Below, one piece after another: positions 1 through 7,321 of a DNA stretch of 21,498 bases (the stretch's first letter is position 1; the number at the start of each line of letters is the position of its first letter). Location of the stretch: contig CAKSCN010000021.1 of the NCBI GenBank assembly GCA_934444485.1, positions 1 to 21,498 on the forward strand. Reading direction: 5' to 3'. The position numbers and the translations under genes are program-made. The DNA comes from an uncultured Eubacteriales bacterium. Lineage in GTDB: Bacteria; Bacillota; Clostridia; Oscillospirales; CAG-382. A model generated the notes under the pieces. That model saw nothing but the letters and a program-made list of their open reading frames with translations. It was not told the DNA's origin and did not search any database.

Positions 1-2
1 CT

Positions 3-178
3 ATTGACTATGATTATAGCATCAATGATAAGCTATACTTTCGTGCGTTCCCAGCAGATAGAAAAGCAGGCTGTATAAGGGTACGGAAACCTCGCCGTTT
101 GATTCGTTCGAGGGTGAGTTTTTCTGGGATTACAACTGCTACCCCGAGGGTTATCCGAACGGACTCTGGGCGCTCACC
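3..178 (+). pseudogene. 5' coding part of the propeller gene, apparently frameshifted
   Basis: Two different reading frames look like protein here and join end to end. From position 3 the frame reads SINDKLYFRAFPADRKAG with no stop. From about position 71 a frame shifted by one base reads LYKGTETSPFDSFEGEFFW and continues without a break into the ATG at 179. The second frame has a TAG at 59-61 and no ATG, GTG or TTG between that stop and 179, so it cannot start by itself upstream of 179. A single missing base near the GG at 69-70 would fuse both into one gene that enters from beyond the left edge. This may be a real frameshift mutation or a sequencing or assembly error; the sequence cannot separate them. 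Confidence 0.6.
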
Positions 179-949
179 ATGTACCGTTGCGACGACGGTA
201 TGCTCATAGGCTTTGTTCACCGAGAGAATTTCAGCCGTGAGGACAAAAATTCGTGCATAAACTACCACATCGGTCTCGGTGCTTCTCAGGATGGCGGCAA
301 GCATTGGTTCTACGCCGGCGATATCTGCGGAAACAGCTGCAACTATATCCCCATGCAGCACGCCAATATGGGCGGTTCTCCCACGCTCGTGAAGGACGGC
401 TGGTTCTACGTTTACTATAACGAATACGCTCCCGGCTTTAAGAAGTGCATATCCGCCGTGAGATTCTCCGTCGAGGAAACGATAGCCGCACTCAAGAATA
501 AGAAGCTTCCAAAGGTTTTCAAATACAGCGGAAACGGCAAGTGGGAAACAAAGGGCATCGGCGGCACGGGCGCACCGATAATAACAAGGTCGCCGTATTC
601 CGACGATCCTTATAACAACGCTCTCGACGCACACAGCAAGGCGACCTACTGCAAGCCTCTCGATTGCTACCTTATGACGATGCAGACGGGAAGCCACGGT
701 GACCTCGTTCTCTATTTCTCAAAGGACGCAGAAAACTGGGACGAATACATGATAATCGACAGTGCCGAAAAGGACGAAAGGGGTACGTCTCCCTTTATGC
801 TCCCCTACAGCTCGTTTGTTGACGCTTCCGGAGAGGGCAGAGCCGACAGCTTCGAGGTCGGAGGCAAGTTCTTCCTCCACACAGTGCATAAGAAAATCAA
901 AGATTATCCTTACGACGAATACTATGTGAGAGAAATTACAATAGAGTAA
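179..949 (+). CDS. Sialidase-like beta-propeller protein, C-terminal part (truncated or frameshifted)
   Basis: The 256 residues from the first ATG show a classic Asp-box, SQDGGKHW (residues 36-43, pattern S-x-D-x-G-x-x-W), and a degenerate second one, SKDAENW, near residue 181. Asp-boxes mark sialidase/BNR-type and some glycoside hydrolase beta-propellers that bind or cut sugars. WYVYYNEY-like tyrosine- and tryptophan-rich strands (GWFYVYYNEY) fit the same fold. No signal peptide is visible because the true N-terminus lies upstream of the window. Coding sequence clearly continues upstream of this ATG to about position 71, and the ATG has no convincing ribosome site, so it is probably an internal methionine and not the real start. 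The gene ends before a good terminator at 959. The exact enzyme family and substrate are not recognised; a carbohydrate-active role is inference from the fold. Confidence 0.6.
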   Translation: MYRCDDGMLIGFVHRENFSREDKNSCINYHIGLGASQDGGKHWFYAGDICGNSCNYIPMQHANMGGSPTLVKDGWFYVYYNEYAPGFKKCISAVRFSVEETIAALKNKKLPKVFKYSGNGKWETKGIGGTGAPIITRSPYSDDPYNNALDAHSKATYCKPLDCYLMTMQTGSHGDLVLYFSKDAENWDEYMIIDSAEKDERGTSPFMLPYSSFVDASGEGRADSFEVGGKFFLHTVHKKIKDYPYDEYYVREITIE

Positions 950-958
950 TTACGCCTG

Positions 959-991
959 CGCACCTTCTTTTCCGGAGAGGGTGCGATTTTC
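959..991 (+). terminator. Rho-independent terminator after the propeller gene
   Basis: A 10-bp stem (959-968 with 976-985, one G-T pair) begins with CGCACC and closes with GGTGCG around a 7-base loop, followed by ATTTTCTT. It lies 10 bases after the stop codon at 949. Confidence 0.75.
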
Positions 992-1000
992 TTCACTTTC

Positions 1001-1018
1001 GTAAGTCAAAAAACTTAC
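1001..1018. repeat. Perfect inverted repeat GTAAGT-N6-ACTTAC
   Basis: GTAAGT at 1001-1006 is mirrored by ACTTAC at 1013-1018. It sits about 20 bases upstream of the likely -35 of the SLH gene, so it could be an operator, or merely a second weak hairpin behind the terminator. No matching regulator is evident nearby. Confidence 0.35.
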
Positions 1019-1038
1019 AAATTCGGGAAAAAAACTCA

Positions 1039-1068
1039 TTTACAGATTGAGTCCGTGTGTGATAGAAT
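1039..1068 (+). promoter_or_regulatory. Probable sigma-A promoter of the SLH/beta-helix gene
   Basis: TTTACA (1039-1044) and TAGAAT (1063-1068) are 18 bases apart. Transcription would start about 1075, giving a leader of about 40 bases with an AAAGGA ribosome site at 1101-1106, nine bases before the ATG at 1116. Confidence 0.5.
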
Positions 1069-1115
1069 TATTGTGTGAATAATACAAATCTTCTCTCTTG
1101 AAAGGAACATGATTT

Positions 1116-4067
1116 ATGAAAAAACTTACAGCACTTGCACTTTCGATTGCCATGATTCTCGGAGCATTCGGATTTTCCGTCTTTGCGGAGAACAGTGAAA
1201 GTACGGAGGTGTTCACGGTCTATCTCGGAGGCAGGGGAGACGATGCAAATCCCGGAACGACGCACGATGCACCCGTCGCAACGCTCGCAAAGGCATTTGA
1301 GCTTATCGGCACGGAACGTGAGGGCGTCATAAAAATAGTCGGCGATTACGACCTCAAGGACGACCCGAAGGACACCGCCGAGAGAAAACACGTTACCGTG
1401 ACGGGATATGACGATACGTCAAGGCTCATATATTCGAGAGCTTGGGGCATCGGCGGCGACACAACATTCGAAAACCTCATCTGGCGTGTCAACAAGAACA
1501 GCGTGTATATACTCGGTCTTGGTCACACGATTGAATTCGGTAGAGGCATTGTCACCGAAAAGGGCGATAACATAGGTGTGTATATCAGCATTCGAGGCGG
1601 CGGAGATACAAGAGAGATAAACGGCGACACAAACGTCATTCTCCGAAGCGGCATATTCTCTCACATCGTCGGCGGCACGGCGAATCGCATGGTGAACGGA
1701 GACACGCACATCACAATCTACGGCGGCGTGTTCATCGGTGCGATTGACGGCGGCAACAATTCCTACCTTAAGGATAGCCCCGGCGGTATAAACGGAAGCA
1801 CAAATATTAAAATAATAGGCGGCGATTTTTCCGGCTGCTCGAGAATATCCGGCTCTGACGGCACGAACAACGCACCGGTGCTTTACGAAAGAACGCTTGA
1901 CCTCAGCGAATACGACGGCACTCTTCCCGATGGACTTGTCATCAATATGGATAAGGTCATTTACAAGAAAGAAAAGAAATCCTTTGGCATAATCTCCGGA
2001 GCAAAGTACATAACCGGTTATTCCGACGGCACATTCAAGCCGCAGGGCAACATAAAGAGAAGCGAAGCGGTTGCGGTGGTAACACGCCTTATTGCGGACG
2101 AAGCGGCAGTAAAGGGAGCGTATGCCTCGGAGTATGCAGACGTTGAGGAGGGCGCATGGTATGCCGATTACGTCGCATTCCTTGAGGACGCAGGCTACCT
2201 TTCGCACTTTACAGGAAATTTTGAACCCGACAAATACATCACGAGAGCGGAGTTTGTTGCGATACTTGCAAATCTCGGACTCGGCTCGTACAAAAATATT
2301 GAGTTTTCCGACGTAACAGCAGAGCATCCCCTTTACGAGGCGGTACGCTGGGCGGCGTCGAACGGAGTCGTCACGGGATATCCCGACGGCACTTTCCGTC
2401 CCGACAACACAATAACCCGTGCCGAGGCTGTGACGGTAATCAACCGCTTTATCGGAAGATCTGCCGTCGATAGCGGCGAGTCGTCGTTCTCCGACAGTGT
2501 CTCTCACTGGGCTAAGGGACAGATAGAAGCGGCGGCGTTTCCGGAAAAGGCGGGAGCGGAGATTACGGTTGAGAGTGAAATGGCGTCTCTCACGACCGCA
2601 AAGGAATACTTTGAATACGCAAAGAACGTCGACGGTACGGACAAAACCGTCAAAGCGGTGAACTATGCCGCCGACGCTCTCCGTGAAAGCATAAAGAACA
2701 CAAAGAGCGAACATACCCTCGGCGAGGGCGGCACGACTTACTACGTCTCCCCGAACGGCGACGACAAAAACGACGGCAAGTCCCCGGAAAATGCGTGGAA
2801 AACAATAGGAAGAGCCGGCCGAGAAGACGGAACGCTCAAGCCCGGTGACGTCGTACTCTTTGAAAGAGGTGCGGAATACAGGGGGCAGAAGCTTTGGACA
2901 AAGCCGGGAGTTACGTACTCGGCATACGGTGAGGGAGCGAAACCCGTGTTCAACCGCTCACCCGAGAACGGTGCGGACGATAAGAAGTGGAATCTCGTTG
3001 ACGGCACGGACAACATCTACACCTATTCCGGCGATATTCCCGACTGCGGAACTCTTATATTCGACGGCGGCGAAAAGTGGGCGGTGAAGGATCTTCCCAA
3101 CTGGAACGGCACGGATTACGTCGTAAGAAACGGAAGCGGCAAGTATGACCCCAAGGCAAGACTTACCTCCGACCTTATGTTCGTACAGCTCGACTACACC
3201 AAGGGCGGCGGTGCGGTAAGCGACATGAATAATTATGGCAAGATATATTTGAGATGCGACAAGGGCAACCCCGGCGCAATATTCAAGTCGATAGAGTTCT
3301 CGGTGAGAGACCACGCCATAGCCGCAATGAGAAACGTCACGATAGATAATATCAGAGTGATAAACGCAGGTGCGCACGGTGTTTCCGCCGGAAACTGCAA
3401 CGGACTTACCGTCAGAAACTGCGAGTTTGAGTGGATAGGCGGCGGCATACAGGGACACACAAACGGCTATGCAACACGCTTCGGAAACGCCGTCGAGATA
3501 TGGGGCAAAACCGACGACTACAAGGTATACAACTGCTCCTTCAATCAGATATACGACGCCGCAATGACCGCACAGTATAAGACGACCTCGGCAAGCGACG
3601 AGGACAATAAGGTCGCTCTCAGGGACATCACATTCACCGGCAACGTTGTTGCGAATACAAAGTATCCGATTGAGATATTCCTCGGTATTTCGAGACAGGA
3701 CGATACCTACGCCATAGAGAACCTGCTTGCGGAGTACAATTTCTTTATCGATATCGGCTCGGGACTTTGCGAGCAGTCGCCCGACGACACAACTCCTGCC
3801 GGACTCAAGAGCGGCGGCGACAAGAACCCGGGCAAGAATTACGTTTTCAGAAACAATGCGCTTCTCGGAAGCAGGAGAAACCTCTTTGAAATAAACGCCG
3901 CAGTACCCGAATGGTACGCAAAGCTTTCCGGCAACATCTACGCTCAGAAGGAGGGCGGCGGACTCGGCACATACGGCGGCAAACAGCTTACCTTCTACGA
4001 AAACGCCGAGGAGCTTGTAAAGAACACCTGCCTCGACGATGCGGCAAAGGTCTTTTTCATAAAGTAA
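1116..4067 (+). CDS. Secreted S-layer-homology protein with two beta-helix regions
   Basis: A 983-residue exported cell-wall protein. Residues 1-24 form a Sec signal peptide (MKKLTALALSIAMILGAFGF, then VFA before the likely cut). Residues about 32-290 look like a right-handed beta-helix, opening with the cap-like VYLGGRGDDANPG and holding three repeats of the form NG(D/S)T-x-I-x-x-x-G-x-F near residues 169, 193 and 225. Residues about 293-475 carry SLH modules: a half repeat with GYSDGTFKP, two full repeats ending ITRAEF and ITRAEA, and a final half (FSDSVSHWAKG). SLH modules bind pyruvylated cell-wall polymer, so the protein should be surface-anchored. A helical linker follows, then a second beta-helix from about 541, opening with YYVSPNGDDKNDG and running to the end. 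Beta-helix proteins of this kind often bind or cleave polysaccharides (pectate-lyase-like), but no catalytic residues can be assigned. SLH modules more often sit at one end of a protein than in the middle. Confidence 0.85.
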   Translation: MKKLTALALSIAMILGAFGFSVFAENSESTEVFTVYLGGRGDDANPGTTHDAPVATLAKAFELIGTEREGVIKIVGDYDLKDDPKDTAERKHVTVTGYDDTSRLIYSRAWGIGGDTTFENLIWRVNKNSVYILGLGHTIEFGRGIVTEKGDNIGVYISIRGGGDTREINGDTNVILRSGIFSHIVGGTANRMVNGDTHITIYGGVFIGAIDGGNNSYLKDSPGGINGSTNIKIIGGDFSGCSRISGSDGTNNAPVLYERTLDLSEYDGTLPDGLVINMDKVIYKKEKKSFGIISGAKYITGYSDGTFKPQGNIKRSEAVAVVTRLIADEAAVKGAYASEYADVEEGAWYADYVAFLEDAGYLSHFTGNFEPDKYITRAEFVAILANLGLGSYKNIEFSDVTAEHPLYEAVRWAASNGVVTGYPDGTFRPDNTITRAEAVTVINRFIGRSAVDSGESSFSDSVSHWAKGQIEAAAFPEKAGAEITVESEMASLTTAKEYFEYAKNVDGTDKTVKAVNYAADALRESIKNTKSEHTLGEGGTTYYVSPNGDDKNDGKSPENAWKTIGRAGREDGTLKPGDVVLFERGAEYRGQKLWTKPGVTYSAYGEGAKPVFNRSPENGADDKKWNLVDGTDNIYTYSGDIPDCGTLIFDGGEKWAVKDLPNWNGTDYVVRNGSGKYDPKARLTSDLMFVQLDYTKGGGAVSDMNNYGKIYLRCDKGNPGAIFKSIEFSVRDHAIAAMRNVTIDNIRVINAGAHGVSAGNCNGLTVRNCEFEWIGGGIQGHTNGYATRFGNAVEIWGKTDDYKVYNCSFNQIYDAAMTAQYKTTSASDEDNKVALRDITFTGNVVANTKYPIEIFLGISRQDDTYAIENLLAEYNFFIDIGSGLCEQSPDDTTPAGLKSGGDKNPGKNYVFRNNALLGSRRNLFEINAAVPEWYAKLSGNIYAQKEGGGLGTYGGKQLTFYENAEELVKNTCLDDAAKVFFIK

Positions 4068-4086
4068 AAAGGAAGTCTTAGAACAG

Positions 4087-4124
4087 AAAAATCCCCCTTA
4101 CGGATAAACTGTAGGGGGGAATTT
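4087..4124. terminator. Bidirectional terminator between convergent genes
   Basis: A run of C at 4093-4097 pairs with a run of G at 4114-4119, extended by AAAT/ATTT flanks and an inner TAC/GTA. A-rich sequence on the left and TTT on the right allow it to work for both the SLH gene (ends 4067, plus) and the ThuA-like gene (ends 4159, minus). Confidence 0.7.
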
Positions 4125-4158
4125 GTATGTAACTCAATATTTTACGCCCGGCGGAAAA

Positions 4159-4884
4159 TTACTTAACCGCTTTTCCGTCGATGAACTGACCGTAGTCCTG
4201 GAAGGTGGAGTCGTCGGGCTTTGCCCAGAGTGCGCCGTTGATGAGTATCTTTCTTACGTATTCGTTCTTGAAAGAGGGGACGGTTTCGTGACCGGGACGG
4301 AAGTAGAAAATTTTGCCGTTGCCTCTTCTGAAGGTGCAGCCGCTTCTGAATACCTCGCCGCCCGAGAACCAGCTTACGAATACAAGCTCGTCGGGAGCGG
4401 GAATGTCGAAGTGTTCGCCGTACATTTCCTCAATGGGAAGCTCGAAGTACTGCGGAATGCCTCTTGCGATGGGATGAGAGGGGTTGACCGTCCATATCTT
4501 TTCTGCGTCATCCTTGAATCTCCATTTGAGGTCACAGCCCGTACCCATGAGCTTCTTGAAAATCTTTGAGAAGTGTCCGGAGTGGAGAACGACGAGTCCC
4601 ATGCCGTGAAGCACTCTCTTGTGAATCTTCTCCACAAGCTCATCCGGTACGTCGCCGTGTTTTACGTGACCCCACCAGAAAAGTACGTCGGTGTTGTTGA
4701 GTACCTCGTCGGGAAGTCCGCATTCGGGCATATCGAGGGTCGCTATTCTTGTCTCAAAGCGACCGTCGGCGTCGAGAGCCTCTTTGATCGCACCGTGCAT
4801 ACCGCCCTCGCCGTAATGTACTTTTACATAGTCCTTTTTGTCGTGGAAATTTTCATTCCATATTGTTACTCTTATTTTTTCCAT
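4159..4884 (-). CDS. ThuA-like protein (trehalose-utilisation family, class I glutamine amidotransferase-like fold)
   Basis: The 241-residue protein has the ThuA pattern: an N-terminal VTIWNEN strand, VLFWWGHVKHGDV near residue 70, GLVVLHSGH near residue 97, and IFYFRPGHETVP near residue 205, close to the family's usual length of about 240. The family has a flavodoxin/amidotransferase-like fold. In rhizobia ThuA takes part in trehalose and disaccharide breakdown through keto-sugar intermediates, but most members have no proven reaction. No trehalose transport or hydrolase genes are nearby, so the substrate is unknown. The start at 4884 is supported by an AAAGGAG site (4896-4902 read on the minus strand) 11 bases upstream and a strong promoter at 4937-4965. 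It is divergent from the metallo-hydrolase gene at 5117. Confidence 0.85.
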   Translation of the reverse strand: MEKIRVTIWNENFHDKKDYVKVHYGEGGMHGAIKEALDADGRFETRIATLDMPECGLPDEVLNNTDVLFWWGHVKHGDVPDELVEKIHKRVLHGMGLVVLHSGHFSKIFKKLMGTGCDLKWRFKDDAEKIWTVNPSHPIARGIPQYFELPIEEMYGEHFDIPAPDELVFVSWFSGGEVFRSGCTFRRGNGKIFYFRPGHETVPSFKNEYVRKILINGALWAKPDDSTFQDYGQFIDGKAVK

Positions 4885-4931
4885 ATTGTTTGCCGCTCCT
4901 TTTCAAATATTGAATTGTTTGCAACTTTATA

Positions 4932-4945
4932 TGGTAATTTTACCA
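4932..4945. repeat. Operator-like palindrome over the -10 of the ThuA-like gene
   Basis: TGGTAA-TT-TTACCA is a perfect 6+6 inverted repeat covering the minus-strand -10 (4937-4942). A regulator bound here would block transcription of the ThuA-like gene. Which regulator is unknown. Confidence 0.4.
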
Positions 4946-4965
4946 CATGAAAGAATCAAAGTCAA
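4937..4965 (-). promoter_or_regulatory. Promoter of the ThuA-like gene
   Basis: Read on the minus strand: TTGACT (4965-4960), 17-base spacer, TAAAAT (4942-4937). The -35 lies inside the 12-base string CAAAGTCAACAA (plus strand, 4957-4968), which recurs over the -35 of the glycerol-1-phosphate dehydrogenase promoter. Confidence 0.75.
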
Positions 4966-5055
4966 CAAAAAACGAATGACTTTACACATTATTAACATCA
5001 TAAAGTTTACGCATATTAAGTTTCTATAAAATCGATATTTGTAACAATTACGCTC

Positions 5056-5085
5056 TTGACTCAGTCTGTCGTTTTGGTGTAAAAT
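5056..5085 (+). promoter_or_regulatory. Promoter of the metallo-hydrolase gene
   Basis: TTGACT (5056-5061), 18-base spacer, TAAAAT (5080-5085). The predicted start near 5092 gives a short leader holding the GGAGGA ribosome site at 5104-5109. Confidence 0.65.
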
Positions 5086-5116
5086 ATAAAAGTATTAATA
5101 CTTGGAGGAAAAAACA

Positions 5117-5935
5117 ATGAAGATAAAATATCTCGGAACAGCGGCGGCAGAGGGAGTCCCCGGACTTTTCTGCAACTGCCCGGTTTGTATGCACGCAAGA
5201 CTTCACAAAGGAAGAAATATAAGAACCCGTTCGCAGGCTATCGTTGACGACACGCTTCTCATTGATTTTCCGTGCGATACGTATCTGCACGTTCTGCGTG
5301 ACGAGATAAACTTAAGAGATATACATGAGCTTATAATAACACACGCTCACGGCGACCACCTTTATCCTGCGGACCTTTACAACAGAACTCCCGGCTACAG
5401 CGACGTGCCGCACGGAAACGTGCTTCACATTTACGGAATGCCGGCGGCTCAGGCGAAGATTGAACCGTGGATAGAGGGCGATTCTCCGGCGTTTGATTTT
5501 ACGCTCATTGAACCGTTTAAGCCGTTTTACGCCGGAAAGTATAAGGTAACTCCCCTCAAGGCGAACCACGACCCCAAGTCAACTCCCGTAATATACATCA
5601 TTGAAAAAGACGGAAAGTCCATGCTCTACGGCAACGATACGGGATATTTCTTCGACGAAACGTGGGAATACCTCGAAAAGAGCGGCATAGTATTCGACCT
5701 TGTTTCTCTCGATTCCACCATGGGCTTCAAAGAGAGCCGCAACGGTCATATGGGTGTTTCGTGCGTCAGAGAGGTTGTTGCGAGAATGAAGGATATGGGA
5801 CTCATTGCGCCGCATACCAAGGTCGTCGCACAGCACTTCACTCACAACGCCAACGGTACATACGAGGATTTCCGTGAATTCTACGACAACCTCGGTATAA
5901 TCACGGCATACGATTCCCTTGAGATTGAGTTCTGA
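5117..5935 (+). CDS. PhnP/PqqB-like metallo-beta-lactamase-fold hydrolase
   Basis: A 272-residue cytosolic metal-dependent hydrolase. The core metal motif THAHGDH gives H76, H78, D80 and H81; further likely ligands are H151 (KANHDP), the Asp of NDTGYF near residue 174 and a His in the C-terminal QHFTHNANG. The N-terminal CNCPVC (C19, C21, C24) matches the extra structural zinc site of PhnP, the cyclic ribose phosphate phosphodiesterase of phosphonate breakdown. No other phosphonate (phn) or pyrroloquinoline quinone genes are nearby, so the real substrate, probably a cyclic or other phosphodiester, is open. The start at 5117 is chosen because GGAGGA lies 8 bases upstream; a TTG at 5102 would overlap that site. 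It leads a run with the two membrane-protein genes at 5978 and 6483, with gaps of 42 and 10 bases. Confidence 0.85.
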   Translation: MKIKYLGTAAAEGVPGLFCNCPVCMHARLHKGRNIRTRSQAIVDDTLLIDFPCDTYLHVLRDEINLRDIHELIITHAHGDHLYPADLYNRTPGYSDVPHGNVLHIYGMPAAQAKIEPWIEGDSPAFDFTLIEPFKPFYAGKYKVTPLKANHDPKSTPVIYIIEKDGKSMLYGNDTGYFFDETWEYLEKSGIVFDLVSLDSTMGFKESRNGHMGVSCVREVVARMKDMGLIAPHTKVVAQHFTHNANGTYEDFREFYDNLGIITAYDSLEIEF

Positions 5936-5977
5936 TTGTAAGGTATAATAATATATGGCATGGGAGAGGAGTAAACT

Positions 5978-6472
5978 ATGGCTGAGAGCATATTTGAGTG
6001 GGTTGCGTCGTTCGGCGGCAAAGAGCTTGCGCTTCTTTTGATATCGTTTTTGCCGATAGTCGAGCTTCGGGGTGCGATACCCGTCGGAATTGCTCTCGGG
6101 CTTCCGTGGTACGAGGTGCTTACGATTGCGGTTATAGGAAATATGCTCCCCGTGCCTTTTATCCTGCTTCTTTGCAGAAAGATAATGCGCTGGCTCAAGT
6201 CGAAGCCCCGTTTTGCCGCCTTTGCGCAGAAAATCGAGGGAAAGCTCATGTCGAGGTCAAAGAACCTCAAGACGAAGCTGGGACTCGGACTCATGATTTT
6301 CGTCGCCATCCCTCTTCCGGGGACCGGAGCGTGGACGGGTGCCGGTATTGCGGCTCTTTTGGGACTTCCGCTTCGCAAATCGCTTGTAGAGATATTCTTC
6401 GGAGTTGTCATCGCCGGAATTATCATGACGATAGTGTCCTCGTCGGTCGCAACGACGATTAAGCTTTTCTGA
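5978..6472 (+). CDS. Small-multidrug-export family membrane protein (COG2426-like)
   Basis: The 164-residue hydrophobic protein carries ELRGAIPVGIALGL near residue 29, the hallmark of the Sm_multidrug_ex family (PF06695), and a second conserved loop PLPGTGAWTGAGIAALLGLP near residue 112. About four membrane-crossing segments are visible: residues 15-45, 47-66, 100-125 and 138-160. Despite the family name, transport of drugs has little direct proof, and the real role may be ion or envelope-related. The start has a GGAGAGGAG ribosome site just upstream. The gene sits between the metallo-hydrolase and a PAP2 phosphatase gene that begins 10 bases after its stop, so the three are probably co-transcribed. 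A TATAAT at 5944-5949 could give an extra weak promoter, but its -35 is poor. Confidence 0.8.
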   Translation: MAESIFEWVASFGGKELALLLISFLPIVELRGAIPVGIALGLPWYEVLTIAVIGNMLPVPFILLLCRKIMRWLKSKPRFAAFAQKIEGKLMSRSKNLKTKLGLGLMIFVAIPLPGTGAWTGAGIAALLGLPLRKSLVEIFFGVVIAGIIMTIVSSSVATTIKLF

Positions 6473-6482
6473 GGTGACGTGA

Positions 6483-7049
6483 ATGTTTGAGCTTGTGAAC
6501 GACCTTGACCTTTCGCTGCTTGTTGCAATTCAGAGTACGAGAAACGCTTTCCTCAACGCCGTTATGAGTACGGTGTCATTTCTCGGCAACGGCGGACTTA
6601 TCTTTATCGTGCTTGCCGCCGTGCTTTTGATTCTGCCGAAAACGAGAAGGTGCGGAGTGTATACAGCGGCGGCATTGGTTCTCGACGCCCTTTTGTGCAA
6701 CGTGATTCTGAAGCCGCTTATCGCACGTCCGAGACCGTTTGATTTTTACGACGTGTTTCTGAGAAGCGATATTCTCATTGTGCTCCCGAATGACTTTTCG
6801 TTCCCGTCGGGACACACTGCGGCGGCGTTTGCCTTTTCGACGGCGATATTCTGCGAAAACAAAAAGTGCGGAGCGGCGGCGTATGCTTTTTCCGTGCTTA
6901 TGGGTTATTCGAGACTCTACCTTACGGTACACTATCCCTCCGATGTGTTTGTCGGTGCGGTTCTCGGAATTGCCTGCGGAGCGGCGGCTGTACTTATTTG
7001 CAAAGCCGTTTACAAAAAACGCTCCGATAAATTAACAAATATGCGTTGA
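6483..7049 (+). CDS. PAP2-family membrane phosphatase
   Basis: A 188-residue integral membrane phosphatase with all three parts of the acid-phosphatase signature: KPLIARPRP (K77 to R-P), FPSGHT (P108-H111) and SRLYLTVHYPSD (S143, R144, H150, D154). In this family the two histidines and the Asp form the phosphoryl-transfer site facing outside the membrane. Likely substrates are lipid phosphates such as undecaprenyl pyrophosphate, phosphatidic acid or phosphatidylglycerol phosphate; the sequence does not choose among them. Five to six membrane segments are visible. GAGGTGA overlaps the upstream stop and serves as ribosome site. The stop codon (7047-7049) overlaps the -35 of the next promoter, so the folate operon starts immediately after. 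Confidence 0.9.
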   Translation: MFELVNDLDLSLLVAIQSTRNAFLNAVMSTVSFLGNGGLIFIVLAAVLLILPKTRRCGVYTAAALVLDALLCNVILKPLIARPRPFDFYDVFLRSDILIVLPNDFSFPSGHTAAAFAFSTAIFCENKKCGAAAYAFSVLMGYSRLYLTVHYPSDVFVGAVLGIACGAAAVLICKAVYKKRSDKLTNMR

Positions 7050-7074
7050 ACGCAAAGCGTTTATATGGTATAGT
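7046..7074 (+). promoter_or_regulatory. Promoter of the folT-folC operon
   Basis: TTGAAC (7046-7051), 17-base spacer, TATAGT (7069-7074). It overlaps the end of the PAP2 gene and would start transcription near 7081, about 24 bases ahead of the THF riboswitch. Confidence 0.65.
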
Positions 7075-7104
7075 AATACACGGTCGCAAGACCTAAGCAA
7101 AGTA

Positions 7105-7198
7105 GGAATTTGTGCGTCAAGTGAGCTGCGGACGGGAAGTTGCCGCAGTTACGAAAAGCAGTTTGCACCGGGGTGCGGCTGTTTGCGGTGCATTTTCC
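7105..7198 (+). ncRNA. Tetrahydrofolate (THF-I) riboswitch upstream of folT
   Basis: The leader contains the conserved THF-riboswitch elements in order: GGAA opening the outer stem, GCGTCAAGTG (7114-7123), a stem CTGCGG/CCGCAG (7125-7130 with 7142-7147) closing the loop with GGGAAGTTG, then ACGAA (7151-7155), a small GCAC-CGGG-GTGC hairpin (7165-7176), GCGGTGCA and the closing TTCC (7195-7198). The outer helix pairs GGAA with TTCC and TGTGC with GGTGCA across a small internal loop, as in known members. THF riboswitches bind reduced folates and repress folate transport and synthesis genes in Firmicutes; the next gene is a folate-type ECF substrate binder. Recognition is by eye against the known consensus, not a covariance search. 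Confidence 0.85.
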
Positions 7199-7280
7199 GC
7201 ATTCCGTTGCTGCAATACAGTATAAATGCCTCGGCTGTGCCGCCTTTGTGCGGTGCGTTGACCGTTGAACGTTCATTCAT

Positions 7281-7321
7281 ACCCTTTTGTAGCAAACAAT
7301 ACTGCGAAAGGGTGTTTTTTT
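7281..7321 (+). terminator. Riboswitch-associated terminator carrying the folT ribosome site
   Basis: ACCCTTT (7281-7287) pairs with AAAGGGT (7307-7313). The stem extends inward by TGTAG/CTGCG to about 12 bp with a 9-base loop. Seven T residues (7315-7321) directly touch the ATG at 7322. The 3' arm contains AAAGGG at 7307-7312, which is the only good ribosome site for folT, nine bases from its ATG. Folding this hairpin would both end transcription and hide the ribosome site. Confidence 0.8.

Noticed and set aside
1617..1850. Possible CRISPR-like or tandem DNA repeat in the SLH gene
   Set aside because: The periodicity is in the protein (NG-x-T repeats); the DNA copies differ and there are no uniform spacers.
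1419..2714. Minus-strand open frame inside the SLH gene
   Set aside because: Shadow of the plus-strand gene, which has a signal peptide and clear SLH motifs.
4123..4569. Plus-strand frame opposite the ThuA-like gene
   Set aside because: It begins in the terminator and has no ribosome site; the minus-strand frame has ThuA motifs, ribosome site and promoter.
4159..4884. Trehalose utilisation operon
   Set aside because: Only the ThuA-like gene is present; no ThuB, transporter or trehalase is nearby, so the pathway claim is not supported.
5117..5935. Phosphonate degradation or PQQ synthesis locus
   Set aside because: The hydrolase resembles PhnP and PqqB in fold only; no other phn or pqq genes occur.
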